Origin: an uncultured Phascolarctobacterium sp.
GTDB lineage: Bacteria > Bacillota > Negativicutes > Acidaminococcales > Acidaminococcaceae
Direction of reading: 5' to 3'
Length of the DNA stretch: 64,000 nucleotides
NCBI GenBank assembly: GCA_949288065.1
Contig: CASEIL010000002.1
Span: forward strand, 1-64,000
In this document: piece by piece, positions 1 through 8,557 of the stretch
Layout: each line of letters opens with the position of its first letter
Numbering within the stretch: the stretch's first letter is position 1
The notes under the pieces: generated by a model
Told to the model about the DNA's origin: nothing
Databases searched by the model: none
The model's input: only the letters and a program-made list of their open reading frames with translations
Position numbers and translations under genes: made by a program

Positions 1-398
1 CTTGCTGTTTTATAGCACAACACTTTGGCGATATAAAGTTCACTGTTTTTTATTAATGTAAGAAAACAAACTAAACTTAAAGAAGAAGTACCCAAAGTAC
101 GAATTTGAGCGGAGCCGCGACTTTCAAAAAATCAGCGTAGATTTAAAATCAAAAGGCACTTGCAGCATTTGCCGAGGACTGTTTGAGCTTGCAAAGCAAG
201 CGAGTTCCGCAGGCGCTGCAAGTGGCAAACTTATTTGATACGGAGCGGTTAAATTTTTTGCAGGAGCGGGAGTTTTCTTGTTTCATTCTTTTGCTCCGTC
301 AAAAGAATGAAAATGAATGAAAAACTATGAATAGAAAAGCAGTAACTTCATACAAAGACGTAAACTAAAAAATAAATGATATTAAAGAGGTGAAGAAA
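1..398. other. Non-coding region with a structured, repeat-like element
   Basis: No credible gene is seen here. The segment holds nested inverted repeats. ACTTGCAGC at 158-166 pairs perfectly with GCTGCAAGT at 215-223. Inside this, GGACT at 176-180 can pair with AGTTCC at 203-208, and GCTTGC at 187-192 pairs with GCAAGC at 196-201 across a 3-base loop. A separate 12-bp perfect hairpin follows: TTTCATTCTTTT at 281-292 with AAAAGAATGAAA at 301-312, loop 293-300. The organisation looks like a dispersed intergenic RNA or DNA repeat rather than a decayed gene, but copy number cannot be judged from one window. Confidence 0.5.
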
Positions 399-743
399 AT
401 GCTAAATAACTCATTTTTAGACGAAGAAACCTTAAAACATATCGCCGGTAACGGCAAAATAGAACTGTGCCTGCACAACCCGCGCAGCAAAACAGGCATA
501 CAAACGTGGGAGCTTAAAATAAAAATGCCAAACGGCAAACGCAAAATTGCCGTGGTGCGAGATTACGGCTTTGAGCAGAATGTGGAAGAAATTGCCATTA
601 ACCGTTTTAAAACCCGCGCGGAGCGCAATGCAGAAATATACCGCCTGTACCATGAGCAGGGCTTAAGCCAGGTATTTTTGGCTAATTTGTTTAACATCAG
701 CCAGCCTTCAGTATCGCTGATTGTGAACAAAAAAGGGGAATAA
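399..743 (+). CDS. Small helix-turn-helix protein of unknown role
   Basis: About 114 residues; not recognised as a named protein. ATG 399 is preferred over the GTG at 390 because an AGAGGTGA ribosome site ends six bases before it. The C-terminal 45 residues (from about RAERNAEIYRLYHEQG to SQPSVSLIVNKK) have the length and spacing of a helix-turn-helix of the resolvase/transposase-HTH type: a helix, the turn around LFNISQPS, then a recognition helix. The N-terminal half is a basic, strand-rich stretch with no recognisable motif. It stands alone, separated from panF by a shared bidirectional terminator. A DNA-binding regulator is the natural guess; no target is visible. Confidence 0.7.
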   Translation: MLNNSFLDEETLKHIAGNGKIELCLHNPRSKTGIQTWELKIKMPNGKRKIAVVRDYGFEQNVEEIAINRFKTRAERNAEIYRLYHEQGLSQVFLANLFNISQPSVSLIVNKKGE

Positions 744-777
744 TGCAGTTACTAATGGTTGTTTAAGTATACAAAAA

Positions 778-801
778 AGCTGCCTGCTTACACAGGCAGC
801 T
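778..801. terminator. Bidirectional terminator between the HTH gene and panF
   Basis: AGCTGCCTG at 778-786 pairs with CAGGCAGCT at 793-801 around a 6-base loop. A T-rich tract follows on the plus strand and an A6 tract precedes it, giving a T6 run on the minus strand, so it can serve both converging genes. Confidence 0.8.
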
Positions 802-829
802 TTAACTTTTTATTTATAACTTTTACAGA

Positions 830-2329
830 TCAATCGTCGCTGTATCTTTCGGGGAAGAAGGTGTGCAAAACTTTTTCTTCCTGCGGTTTGCCGATATAGG
901 TACCAAGCAAAAACAGCAGCAGCGATACGCCGATGCCGATAACAATCTGGTGCAAGTCAAAAACTTTAATCTGCATGGCCATGGAGGCGCAGTAGCAAAT
1001 TACGCCGCCGAGCATCGCCATTATCGCGCCCAAGCGGTTGGCTTTAGGCCAGAACAACCCGAACAGCAACACCCAGAAGAACGCGGTTTCCAATCCGCCG
1101 AAGGCGAACATATTTATTTGCCAGATTACGCTGGGCGGTGCAATGGCAACAACGTAAACGATAAGCCCCAGCACAACAGTTGCCAGCATACTGAGGTTTT
1201 TAATTTTGTCGTTGCTTACTTCAACATTGCGTTTTTCCATCTCGCGCATGTAAACGTCCTTGATGATGGATGAGGACGACGATAACAGCAGCGACGATAC
1301 GGTGGAAACAGTTGCCGCGATAGGACCGATGATGGTTATGCCTGCCCACAGCGGGCCCATGGTTTTTACAATCGTCAGCGGGGTAATGTTATCGACGCTG
1401 TTGCCGTAAGCTGCCAGCGTATCCGTTAAAATACCTTTGGAAAGCACGCCAATCCACGTTGCGACAAGCGTCATGGCGCCGATGGTGATGGTGCCGATAA
1501 GCATTGCCTTATGTAGCGCTTTGGTATCCTTAAAGCTGATGCCGCGCACAACGGATTGCGGCAGCGCCAGCGTACAAATGCCAACCAAGAGCCACTGGCT
1601 GATGTAGAGCGACATCGGCATTTTGCCCTGTGAGAGCGGCTCCAGCATATCATGGTGGTTGGTACTGATATATTCCATAATCTTGTCGTAGCCGCCGCCT
1701 GCGTTGAGCATGGAGGTAAACAAAATGCCGAGGCCTACCAGCATGGCAATCGCGCAAATGGCATCCGTAACGGCAACGCCCTTAAAGCCGCCGACCGTGG
1801 TGTAAAAAACTACAATCAGCCCAAAAAGGCTTAAGCCGGTAAGGTAGGAGAAGCCCGTAACGGCCTCAAACAATTTGGCTGCGCCGACAAACTGCGCCAC
1901 CATGGTGCCGCAGAAGAACATTACGATAAACAGCGCCGACATATTGGCGAGAAAATCGGACTGGTAGCGGTGGCGGATAACGTCGATAACGGTAATGGCG
2001 TTAATTTTGCGCGAGATAAGCGCTATTTTTTTGCCAAAAACGCCCAGCACCAAAAAGACAACAACCACCTGCACAATGGCCATATACAGCCAGCCGTAAC
2101 CAATCAGCCACGCCATGCCCGGCCCGCCGACAAAGGTGCTGACGGAGCTGTAAGTAGCAACGGTCGTCATGGCCAGCACAAAGCCGCCCAGGCTGTAGCC
2201 GCCGATAAAATAATCGCGCGCAAAGTTAGTGCTGCGGTCCTTACGCGAGGCGTACTGAATGTAAAAGCTTACGCCCAGCATAAACATTAAAAAGCAAAAA
2301 ACAGGAAGCAGATTAACCCAGTTGCCCAT
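830..2329 (-). CDS. panF: Sodium/pantothenate symporter
   Basis: 499 residues, the usual length for PanF of the sodium:solute symporter (SSS) family. It imports pantothenate, the coenzyme A precursor, with sodium across the cytoplasmic membrane. The protein is almost entirely hydrophobic, with about 12-13 membrane segments. The N-terminal stretch (DYFIGGYSLGGFVLAMTT, then YSSVSTFVGGPG) is the typical SSS start, and the LPQSVVRGISF segment near residue 260 matches the family core. It starts one base after the stop of the upstream yhdT, and the yhdT-panF order is the one found in many bacteria. Substrate assignment rests on that pairing and overall similarity, since other SSS members look alike. 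Confidence 0.9.
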   Translation of the reverse strand: MGNWVNLLPVFCFLMFMLGVSFYIQYASRKDRSTNFARDYFIGGYSLGGFVLAMTTVATYSSVSTFVGGPGMAWLIGYGWLYMAIVQVVVVFLVLGVFGKKIALISRKINAITVIDVIRHRYQSDFLANMSALFIVMFFCGTMVAQFVGAAKLFEAVTGFSYLTGLSLFGLIVVFYTTVGGFKGVAVTDAICAIAMLVGLGILFTSMLNAGGGYDKIMEYISTNHHDMLEPLSQGKMPMSLYISQWLLVGICTLALPQSVVRGISFKDTKALHKAMLIGTITIGAMTLVATWIGVLSKGILTDTLAAYGNSVDNITPLTIVKTMGPLWAGITIIGPIAATVSTVSSLLLSSSSSIIKDVYMREMEKRNVEVSNDKIKNLSMLATVVLGLIVYVVAIAPPSVIWQINMFAFGGLETAFFWVLLFGLFWPKANRLGAIMAMLGGVICYCASMAMQIKVFDLHQIVIGIGVSLLLFLLGTYIGKPQEEKVLHTFFPERYSDD

Positions 2330-2330
2330 A

Positions 2331-2582
2331 TTAATGTTCCTCCCCGTCTTCTAAATCAAAATCTTTAAACACAAAACGCACCAGCACCCAGCAGACCAAA
2401 ACTGCAAACAGCCAGGTGCCTATGCAGCCGCCGATAACCCAGATGGGTGTGTGGAAAAACTCAAGGGCAGAGCTTTCCAGCCCAAAGCCTGCTGCATACC
2501 AAAACAAAATAACAAGTGCGAGCGCTATCCATGTCGCCTTGGCTTCACGGTTAGCCTGAACAAATTTTTCACTGCGTTTCAT
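2331..2582 (-). CDS. yhdT: YhdT-family (DUF997) small membrane protein
   Basis: 83 residues with two membrane segments (about 17-37 and 48-72) and a short acidic tail. Small proteins of this family sit immediately before panF in many genomes, and the single-base gap here implies co-translation. Its biochemical role is not established; an accessory role in pantothenate transport is an inference from the pairing. An AAGGAGCG ribosome site precedes ATG 2582. The family name is recalled from size, topology and context. Confidence 0.85.
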   Translation of the reverse strand: MKRSEKFVQANREAKATWIALALVILFWYAAGFGLESSALEFFHTPIWVIGGCIGTWLFAVLVCWVLVRFVFKDFDLEDGEEH

Positions 2583-2648
2583 AATACGCTCCTTCTGGCG
2601 TCACCACAAATGTTGCTGCGCCGTTTATTAGGCAAAAAGCCTCTCCAT

Positions 2649-2676
2649 ATTGTACCACATTTTTAGGTTATGCCAA
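2649..2676 (-). promoter_or_regulatory. Promoter for yhdT-panF
   Basis: Read on the minus strand, TTGGCA (2671-2676) and TACAAT (2649-2654) are separated by 16 bases, about 70 bases upstream of the yhdT start. Confidence 0.65.
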
Positions 2677-2696
2677 TACCTTTATAATGAAAAGTT

Positions 2697-2724
2697 TTGA
2701 GTTTTGTAATTTTAGAGTTATAAT
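2697..2724 (+). promoter_or_regulatory. Promoter for the M20 peptidase
   Basis: TTGAGT (2697-2702) and TATAAT (2719-2724) with a 16-base spacer lie about 30 bases before the start codon. It is divergent from the yhdT promoter. Confidence 0.65.
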
Positions 2725-2755
2725 AATAGAAGTTGATAAACTTTGGAGGTAAACC

Positions 2756-3886
2756 ATGATTAACGAAGAACGTATTTTAAATGAATTTATTGAGCTTGTA
2801 AGCGTGCCTTGCCCCAGCGGGGATGAAAAGGCCGAGGCTGATTTAATTATTAAAAAACTGGCAGAGCTTGGCATTAAGGCCGAGGTGGACGACGCAGGCG
2901 TAAAAGGCGGACACACCACCGGCAATGTGTGGGCGTTTATCCCATCAAACCTTGATTACAAAGTACCGGGGCTGATGTTTGAAGCGCACATGGATTCTGT
3001 TGCACCGACGACGGGCACCAAAGTTGTCCGCAAGGATGGCGTTTTGTATTCCGACGGCACGACAACCCTTGGCGGGGATGACAAGGTGGGCATTGCCGCA
3101 ACCCTTGAGGCCGTAAAAGTTATTTTGGAAAACAACCTGCCTCACGGCGATATTCAGCTGTTCTTTACGATTGGCGAAGAAATTGGCAGCATCGGCGTAA
3201 AGCACATGGACCCTGCGTGGATTAAGGCAGACATTGGCTACTGCCTTGACGAAGGCTACGAGCCGGGCTATGTAAACAACGCTGCGCCGCGCTCCGTTAA
3301 AATGCACGTTAAGGTAACGGGCAAGGCTGCCCACGCCGGTGTAGAGCCGGAAAAAGGCATTAACGCCATTATGCTGGCAGCCAAAGCCTTAACCGCGCTG
3401 CCTGCTTACGGCCGCCTTGACGGCGAAACTACTTTAAGCGTAGGCAAAATTGAAGGCGGGCTGGCCAGCAATATTGTAGCGCCTAACGCCGAATTTGTTA
3501 TTGACATGCGCTGCCTTGACCCGGACAAATTAACCGATTTGATTGAACAGACCAGAAAAATTATTGCAGAAACAGTGGCAGCAGGCGGCGGCAAGGCCGA
3601 GATTAACGTGGAAGAAGGCTCGCCTGCCATGCGCGTAAGCGAGGACGATTTGGGCGTTGTGTTTGTTAAGGAAGCAACGGCAAAATTAGGTTTGCCGTTT
3701 AAACTGGTAAGCAGCGGCGGCTGCACCGACGGCAACTATTTGTGCGGCATGGGGCTGCCCTGCGTAGCGCTGGGCACCGGCATGAACAAAATCCACAGCA
3801 CGGAAGAATGCCTGGCTGAAAAAGATTTGTACAACCTTGCTAAACTGGTGCTGGAAATTATCAACGCCGCAGCGAAAAAGAAATAA
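2756..3886 (+). CDS. M20-family peptidase T-like metallopeptidase
   Basis: 376 residues, a cytoplasmic zinc aminopeptidase of the M20 family, closest in layout to the tripeptidase (PepT-like) branch. The metal and catalytic residues are in place: HMD at 78-80, GGDDK at 106-110, the catalytic glutamate pair GEE at 140-142, D165 in the third metal segment and a histidine in KIHSTEE near the C-terminus. The lid domain lies between them, around residues 180-290. A GGAGGT site precedes ATG 2756. The gene is monocistronic, with its own promoter and a strong terminator. Peptide substrate specificity cannot be read from the sequence, and genuine PepT is somewhat longer. Confidence 0.85.
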   Translation: MINEERILNEFIELVSVPCPSGDEKAEADLIIKKLAELGIKAEVDDAGVKGGHTTGNVWAFIPSNLDYKVPGLMFEAHMDSVAPTTGTKVVRKDGVLYSDGTTTLGGDDKVGIAATLEAVKVILENNLPHGDIQLFFTIGEEIGSIGVKHMDPAWIKADIGYCLDEGYEPGYVNNAAPRSVKMHVKVTGKAAHAGVEPEKGINAIMLAAKALTALPAYGRLDGETTLSVGKIEGGLASNIVAPNAEFVIDMRCLDPDKLTDLIEQTRKIIAETVAAGGGKAEINVEEGSPAMRVSEDDLGVVFVKEATAKLGLPFKLVSSGGCTDGNYLCGMGLPCVALGTGMNKIHSTEECLAEKDLYNLAKLVLEIINAAAKKK

Positions 3887-3894
3887 AGCATAAA

Positions 3895-3926
3895 AATAAG
3901 AGGGCGAAGGCCCTCTTATTTTTTTA
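3895..3926. terminator. Terminator shared by the converging M20 peptidase and nadE genes
   Basis: A perfect 11-bp stem (3895-3905 with 3910-3920, GAAG loop) runs into a T tract on the plus strand. The nadE stop codon (3916-3918, minus strand) lies inside the 3' arm. Confidence 0.85.
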
Positions 3927-5820
3927 GCAGTTCATTTTTAAGTTTTTGGTATTCCAGTGAGAAGTAGGGGGTAAGCTGCGCTTCGCGGTGGTCGTAGCCA
4001 TAGGCGCGGCGCGAGATGCTGATAATAGGCGGAGCCTGTATGCGTTTGGCAACCGAAAGCCCGCAAAAGAGCTTCCACCAGCGTTCCAAATCGGCAATGA
4101 AGCTGGCAGTGTCCTTAAAAGTTTCTGCAATCAGTTCCGGCTGGCAGCCAAGCAGCTGCGGCAACGTGCCATCGGCGTAATGACGCAAAATACCGGCGGG
4201 CGAGGCTTTGTGCCAGCTTTCTACAAACAGGGCAAACAGTTTATCGTGGTAGGGGTAAACCAGTGGGTCGCCGCCTGTGCCAACGGTTTGCTCCGGAGAA
4301 AGTTCTGCGCTGGGGCGCATGGCAAAAATTTCAGCGGGGATGACTTCGCGCTTAAACACCTTATCGTTTAAGTAATGCCCAAGCTCATATACCTCGTGCT
4401 TCCATAAATCGCCGATAGGGGCAACCAGGCCGCAAATATCGCCGTAAAAAGTGGCATAGCCAACGGTGATTTCTGTTTTGTTGCTGTTGCAGCTGAACGC
4501 GCCGCCGAAAGCAGCGGCCAGCCCTGCCAAAACGCGTGCGCCGCGGTCGCGCGCCTGTATGTTTTCCATAACGTATGGTGATACGTTTAAATTAAATTCC
4601 GTGCCGTTTGCAAAAGATGTTACCGGCGTTGCTGTTATTTGCGTGCGGGTGTATTCGGCGCTTTCGGCAATGGGCACAACCATGTAGTTAGTTTTAAGCG
4701 CCTGCGCGGTTTGCAGCGCCATATTTTTGGTAAGCTCCGCATTGTAGCGCCCCGGCATATTAACCAAAAGCACGTTCTGCGCGCCTAAAATATCGGTGTA
4801 CAGCGCAGCCGTAACGGCAGAATCTATACCGCCGGAAAGCCCCACAACCATTTTGGTTATGCCAAGTTGCTGCAAAAATTTTTGCACGCCGTAGCGGATG
4901 GCCTGATAAATATTTTCCGTTTTTTCCATGGCTGGCAGTGGTGCAGGCGTGCCAGCGATTTGTTTAGTTTCCGCATCAAAATTTGTATAGAGTATTTCTT
5001 CGCTGTAAGCGGGGGCTTCTGCCATTAAAGTGCCGTCGGCGTTGTAAACGCAGCTGCACCCGTCGTAGGTAAAAATATTTTTACCGTTGTTCTGAATGCC
5101 GGTGTTGTTGCAGTATACAAGCGGCAGCGCGGCGGCTTTGGCCTGCGCGGCGAACAAACGGTGACGTTTGGCGTTTTTGTTTAAAGTAAACGGAGAGCAG
5201 GAAAGGTTGCACAAAATATCTGCGCCGCTGTTTGCCAGCGCCTGCGGCACGTTAAAGTGGTAATTATCCGTCCAGCCGTCCTCGCACAGCATTATGCCAA
5301 GGTTTATATTAGTGCCTTTAAGTTGTATCTGCACCGGTTTGGTTAACTGCGCGGGCGTTGTGCCAAGCTCTGCTGCAAGCTGCGCCAGGCTGTAAAAATA
5401 ACGGCTGTCGTCAAATTCGCGGTAGTTGGGCAGCGAATGTTTAACAATAAAATTATAGGGCAGGGCGCCGTTGCCTAAGGCTTTGCCCTTGTAGGCAGCA
5501 AAGGCGGCGTTGTATTTGCGCATACGCCCATCCTCATTTACTTTGCTGCGGTCTAAGGCGATGTTGCCAAAAACAACGCACAGGTCTAAATCCGCTGTGG
5601 CGTTAATAATTTGCCGGCCGTAGGTTTCGCAGTCCTCCAAAAACGAGGTCTGCTCCCACAAATCGCCAAGCAGGTAGCCGGGCACGGCAAGCTCCGGCAA
5701 AAATAAAATATCAGCTCCGCTTTGTGCGGCTTGTTTTATAATTTGTAAAATTTTTTGTGTGTTAAGGTCTGGGCGCCCGGCAATAATTTCCGGCTGGGCG
5801 CAGGCAATTTTTAGTGCCAA
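3916..5820 (-). CDS. nadE: Glutamine-dependent NAD+ synthetase
   Basis: 634 residues, the two-domain form that makes NAD from nicotinic acid adenine dinucleotide with ammonia taken from glutamine. The first roughly 280 residues are a nitrilase-type amidase with FLPELAVPGY (catalytic Glu) and LCEDGW (nucleophile Cys). The C-terminal synthetase has the ATP-pyrophosphatase P-loop GLSGGIDSAVTAAL near residue 330. The length is normal for the glutamine-using type. The gene is single and convergent with the M20 peptidase, and divergent from ybaK across a 75-base AT-rich gap that must hold both promoters. Confidence 0.95.
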   Translation of the reverse strand: MALKIACAQPEIIAGRPDLNTQKILQIIKQAAQSGADILFLPELAVPGYLLGDLWEQTSFLEDCETYGRQIINATADLDLCVVFGNIALDRSKVNEDGRMRKYNAAFAAYKGKALGNGALPYNFIVKHSLPNYREFDDSRYFYSLAQLAAELGTTPAQLTKPVQIQLKGTNINLGIMLCEDGWTDNYHFNVPQALANSGADILCNLSCSPFTLNKNAKRHRLFAAQAKAAALPLVYCNNTGIQNNGKNIFTYDGCSCVYNADGTLMAEAPAYSEEILYTNFDAETKQIAGTPAPLPAMEKTENIYQAIRYGVQKFLQQLGITKMVVGLSGGIDSAVTAALYTDILGAQNVLLVNMPGRYNAELTKNMALQTAQALKTNYMVVPIAESAEYTRTQITATPVTSFANGTEFNLNVSPYVMENIQARDRGARVLAGLAAAFGGAFSCNSNKTEITVGYATFYGDICGLVAPIGDLWKHEVYELGHYLNDKVFKREVIPAEIFAMRPSAELSPEQTVGTGGDPLVYPYHDKLFALFVESWHKASPAGILRHYADGTLPQLLGCQPELIAETFKDTASFIADLERWWKLFCGLSVAKRIQAPPIISISRRAYGYDHREAQLTPYFSLEYQKLKNELLKK

Positions 5821-5909
5821 TTTGCATCTCTCCGGTTTGCGTTTATAGGTTTATGATGTTATTATAACAAATATAAAGTGTTAATACCATAAAAATGGAG
5901 GCGATAAGC

Positions 5910-6392
5910 ATGGCAAAGCAGAAAAAAACCAATGCTGCGCGCATTTTAGACGAAAAAAAGATAGAATATAAGCTTATCGAATATACAGTTGACGAAGAAC
6001 ATCTTGACGCTGTGCACGTTGCGGCAGAGGTTGAGCTGCCCGCAGCGCAGGTTTTTAAAACGCTGGTGGTGCGCGGCGATAAAACAGGCCCGGTGTTTGC
6101 CGTTATCCCCGGCGACGGCGAGCTTGATTTAAAGGCGCTGGCCAAAGTCAGCGGCAACAAAAGGGCAGAGCTGGTGCATTTAAAAGAGGTGCTGCCGCTT
6201 ACGGGTTACATACGCGGCGGCTGTTCGCCCCTGGGCGCAAAGAAAAATTACCCGGTGTACCTTGACGAAACCTGCGTTTTGTGGGACGCTATCGCCATCA
6301 GCGCCGGGCAGCGCGGCATGCAGCTGTTTTTAAAGCCGGATGATTTAATAGCGGCAACCGGTGCTGTTGTAGCCAATATTATTCACGCGTAA
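5910..6392 (+). CDS. ybaK: YbaK-type aminoacyl-tRNA deacylase
   Basis: 160 residues, a free-standing trans-editing protein that hydrolyses mischarged tRNA, typically Cys-tRNA(Pro). The start is placed at ATG 5910 because the GGAGG site lies at 5897-5901; an in-frame ATG at 5895 would overlap that site. The conserved editing-fold residues are visible: the K in FKTLVV, the GD(G) turn, GYIRGGCSPLG and the late SAGQRGMQLFL segment. The GGCSPLG segment is typical of YbaK rather than ProX. It stands alone before thrC. Confidence 0.88.
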   Translation: MAKQKKTNAARILDEKKIEYKLIEYTVDEEHLDAVHVAAEVELPAAQVFKTLVVRGDKTGPVFAVIPGDGELDLKALAKVSGNKRAELVHLKEVLPLTGYIRGGCSPLGAKKNYPVYLDETCVLWDAIAISAGQRGMQLFLKPDDLIAATGAVVANIIHA

Positions 6393-6464
6393 GCGTTTAA
6401 ATACTTGCCCAAAGTACATAAATATGCTATTATTTCAGCATGGAACTATGAAAGGATGACTTTT

Positions 6465-7946
6465 ATGCTGTTTTTAAGTACGCGCGGCAAAGCAGACCTT
6501 GTTTGCAGCGCCCACGCAATTACCCGCGGCCTTGCCGGTGACGGAGGGCTGTTTGTGCCGCAAAAGTTTATGGCACTTACCCTTGACGAAATTGTTGCCC
6601 TGCACGGGCTGAGCTATAAAGAACGCGCCGCCAAGATTTTGGCGCAGTTTTTAACCGATTACAGCGAGGAAGAGCTGTTGGACGCTGCCGGTAAGGCTTA
6701 CGCCGAAGAAAAATTCGGCAAGGACCCGGCGCCGGTGTTTAAGGTTAACGAAAACACCGGCACGCTGGAGCTGTGGCACGGGCCGACCTCTGCCTTTAAG
6801 GATATGGCGCTGCAAATTTTGCCGCTGCTGTTAACCCGGGCCATTGCCAAAACGGGCGAGCAGCATAAAATTGTAATTTTAACCGCTACCAGCGGCGATA
6901 CGGGCAAGGCTGCGCTGGAGGGCTTTGCCGATGTGGAAGGCACGGAGATTATCGTGTTCTACCCGGAAAGCGGTGTGAGTGAAATTCAAAAACGCCAGAT
7001 GGTTACGCAAACCGGCAACAACGTGCATGTGTTTGCCGTTAAAGGTAATTTTGATGATGCGCAGACCGGCGTAAAACGCATTTTTGGCGACGAGGCTTTG
7101 AAGGAAGAACTTGCTGCGCGCGGCTGCGTGTTCAGTTCTGCCAACTCCATTAACTGGGGCAGGCTTGTGCCGCAGATTGTATATTATTTCAGCGCATACA
7201 GCGACGCCATTGCCGCAGGGCGTATTAAAGCGGGCGAGGAGATTAACTTTGCCGTACCGACGGGCAACTTTGGCGATATTCTGGCAGGCTACTACGCCAA
7301 GCTGATGGGGCTGCCGGTGCATAAGTTTATCTGCGCCAGCAACAGCAACAACGTGCTGACTGACTTTATCAATACCGGCATTTACGATAAACGCCGCGAA
7401 TTTAAAAAGACTATTTCCCCTTCGATGGACATTCTTGTTTCCAGCAATCTGGAAAGGCTTTTGTACTGCGTTACCGGCGACGCCGAAAAGGTTGACGGCT
7501 GGATGCAGCAGCTTAACACCGAAGGTGTTTACAACGTGGGCGAAAAGGTGCATAAAAAAATTACGGCCGACTTCTTCGGGGCGTGGGTGGACGAGCAGGA
7601 AACCAAGGAAACCATCCGCCGCGTGTATAACGATTACAACTACCTGTTAGACCCGCACACCGCCGTTGCGTGGCGTGCGTGCGAAAAATACCGCCTGGTA
7701 AGCTCGGACGACAGGTATGCGGTGGTGGTATCTACCGCCAGCCCGTATAAATTCAGCGCCGATGTTTACGCCGCCTTAAAGGGCGATGAAGATGGCGCGC
7801 AGTCCTTCGACGCTTTGCACAAGCTGCACGAGGCCACAGGTGTGCCCGTGCCGCCCAAAATGCTTCAGCTGGAAGAAATGCCCGTTTTGCATAAGGATGT
7901 TATCGAAGCAGGGCAAATGGCAGAAGCGGTTAAAAACAGCATTTAA
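6465..7946 (+). CDS. thrC: Threonine synthase
   Basis: 493 residues, a PLP enzyme converting O-phosphohomoserine to threonine and phosphate in the cytoplasm. The PLP lysine lies in GPTSAFKDMALQ and the phosphate-binding segment is TATSGDTGKAAL. The N-terminal STRGKADLVCSAHAITRGLA and total length match the longer, E. coli-type threonine synthases. ATG 6465 is chosen because AAAGGATGA lies just upstream; the frame is open further 5' from a TTG at 6405 but without a ribosome site. No hom or thrB is adjacent, so it is unlinked from the rest of the pathway. Confidence 0.95.
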   Translation: MLFLSTRGKADLVCSAHAITRGLAGDGGLFVPQKFMALTLDEIVALHGLSYKERAAKILAQFLTDYSEEELLDAAGKAYAEEKFGKDPAPVFKVNENTGTLELWHGPTSAFKDMALQILPLLLTRAIAKTGEQHKIVILTATSGDTGKAALEGFADVEGTEIIVFYPESGVSEIQKRQMVTQTGNNVHVFAVKGNFDDAQTGVKRIFGDEALKEELAARGCVFSSANSINWGRLVPQIVYYFSAYSDAIAAGRIKAGEEINFAVPTGNFGDILAGYYAKLMGLPVHKFICASNSNNVLTDFINTGIYDKRREFKKTISPSMDILVSSNLERLLYCVTGDAEKVDGWMQQLNTEGVYNVGEKVHKKITADFFGAWVDEQETKETIRRVYNDYNYLLDPHTAVAWRACEKYRLVSSDDRYAVVVSTASPYKFSADVYAALKGDEDGAQSFDALHKLHEATGVPVPPKMLQLEEMPVLHKDVIEAGQMAEAVKNSI

Positions 7947-7953
7947 TTAACTA

Positions 7954-7989
7954 AAATGGCATTGCCTTTGCGGCCGTGCCATTTATTTT
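7954..7989 (+). terminator. Terminator after thrC
   Basis: AAATGGCA (7954-7961) pairs with TGCCATTT (7977-7984), followed by a short T run. Confidence 0.7.
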
Positions 7990-8032
7990 TATGCAGCTTT
8001 TAGCGTGCGGCGTGGTATTTAAGCGGCAGGTA

Positions 8033-8041
8033 TGTTATAAT
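8033..8041 (+). promoter_or_regulatory. Extended -10 promoter of the Asp23-nusB-dxs-recN operon
   Basis: TATAAT at 8036-8041 is preceded by TG at 8033-8034, forming an extended -10 element. No good -35 is seen. It lies about 60 bases before the Asp23 gene. Confidence 0.5.
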
Positions 8042-8098
8042 ATAAAAGATAGTAAACTGTAAGCAAAGACGATACCGCTTGCAGCATGGAGGCTGGAT

Positions 8099-8533
8099 AT
8101 GGCTGACAAGGAAATTTTACAGGCAAACGAACAGGCAAATGAAGCGGCGGCGCCGGAAGAAATAGGCGACGTACAAATTGCCGACGAGGTTTTAAGCATT
8201 GTGGCAAGCCTTGCCGCACAGGAGGTTGAAGGCGTAGCCGGTATGAACGGCGGCTTTGCCGATGGCCTGAGCGAATTTTTGGGCAACAGAAACGCATCCA
8301 AGGGCGTGCGCATAACCGTGGAAGGACATGTGGTAAGCGCCGAGGTTTATGTAAACATTGAATACGGCGGCTGCATACCGGAAATTGCCCTGGAGATTCA
8401 GGACAAGGTGCGCGAGGCCATAGAAAATATGACAGGTTATGAAGTAAAGGTTGTTGACGTGCATGTGCAGGGCGTGCAGCGCCGCCAGAAGACGGAGCTG
8501 GAGCAGAGCCTTGAAATGCCGGAAAATAATTAA
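8099..8533 (+). CDS. Asp23/Gls24-family envelope stress protein
   Basis: 144 residues of the Asp23 (DUF322) family. These small proteins collect on the inner face of the cytoplasmic membrane and are tied to cell-wall or alkaline stress in Gram-positive bacteria. The family core is plain: IADEVLSIVASLAAQEVEGV, then the ITVEGHVVSAEVYVNIEYG strand region and an IQDKVREAIENMTGYEV helix. A GGAGG site lies six bases before ATG 8099. It is followed directly by an AmaP-like membrane anchor and a DUF2273 protein, the standard Asp23 module. Here it leads a housekeeping operon. Confidence 0.92.
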   Translation: MADKEILQANEQANEAAAPEEIGDVQIADEVLSIVASLAAQEVEGVAGMNGGFADGLSEFLGNRNASKGVRITVEGHVVSAEVYVNIEYGGCIPEIALEIQDKVREAIENMTGYEVKVVDVHVQGVQRRQKTELEQSLEMPENN

Positions 8534-8557
8534 AGGCTCATTGGGGAGGAAACAGCA

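Noticed and set aside
863-2290. Plus-strand ORFs opposite panF, and similar long antisense frames opposite dxs, ftsK, mtaD and ahcY
   Set aside because: They mirror codon bias of the true genes, lack ribosome sites and have compositions rich in His, Arg and Ala without known domains.
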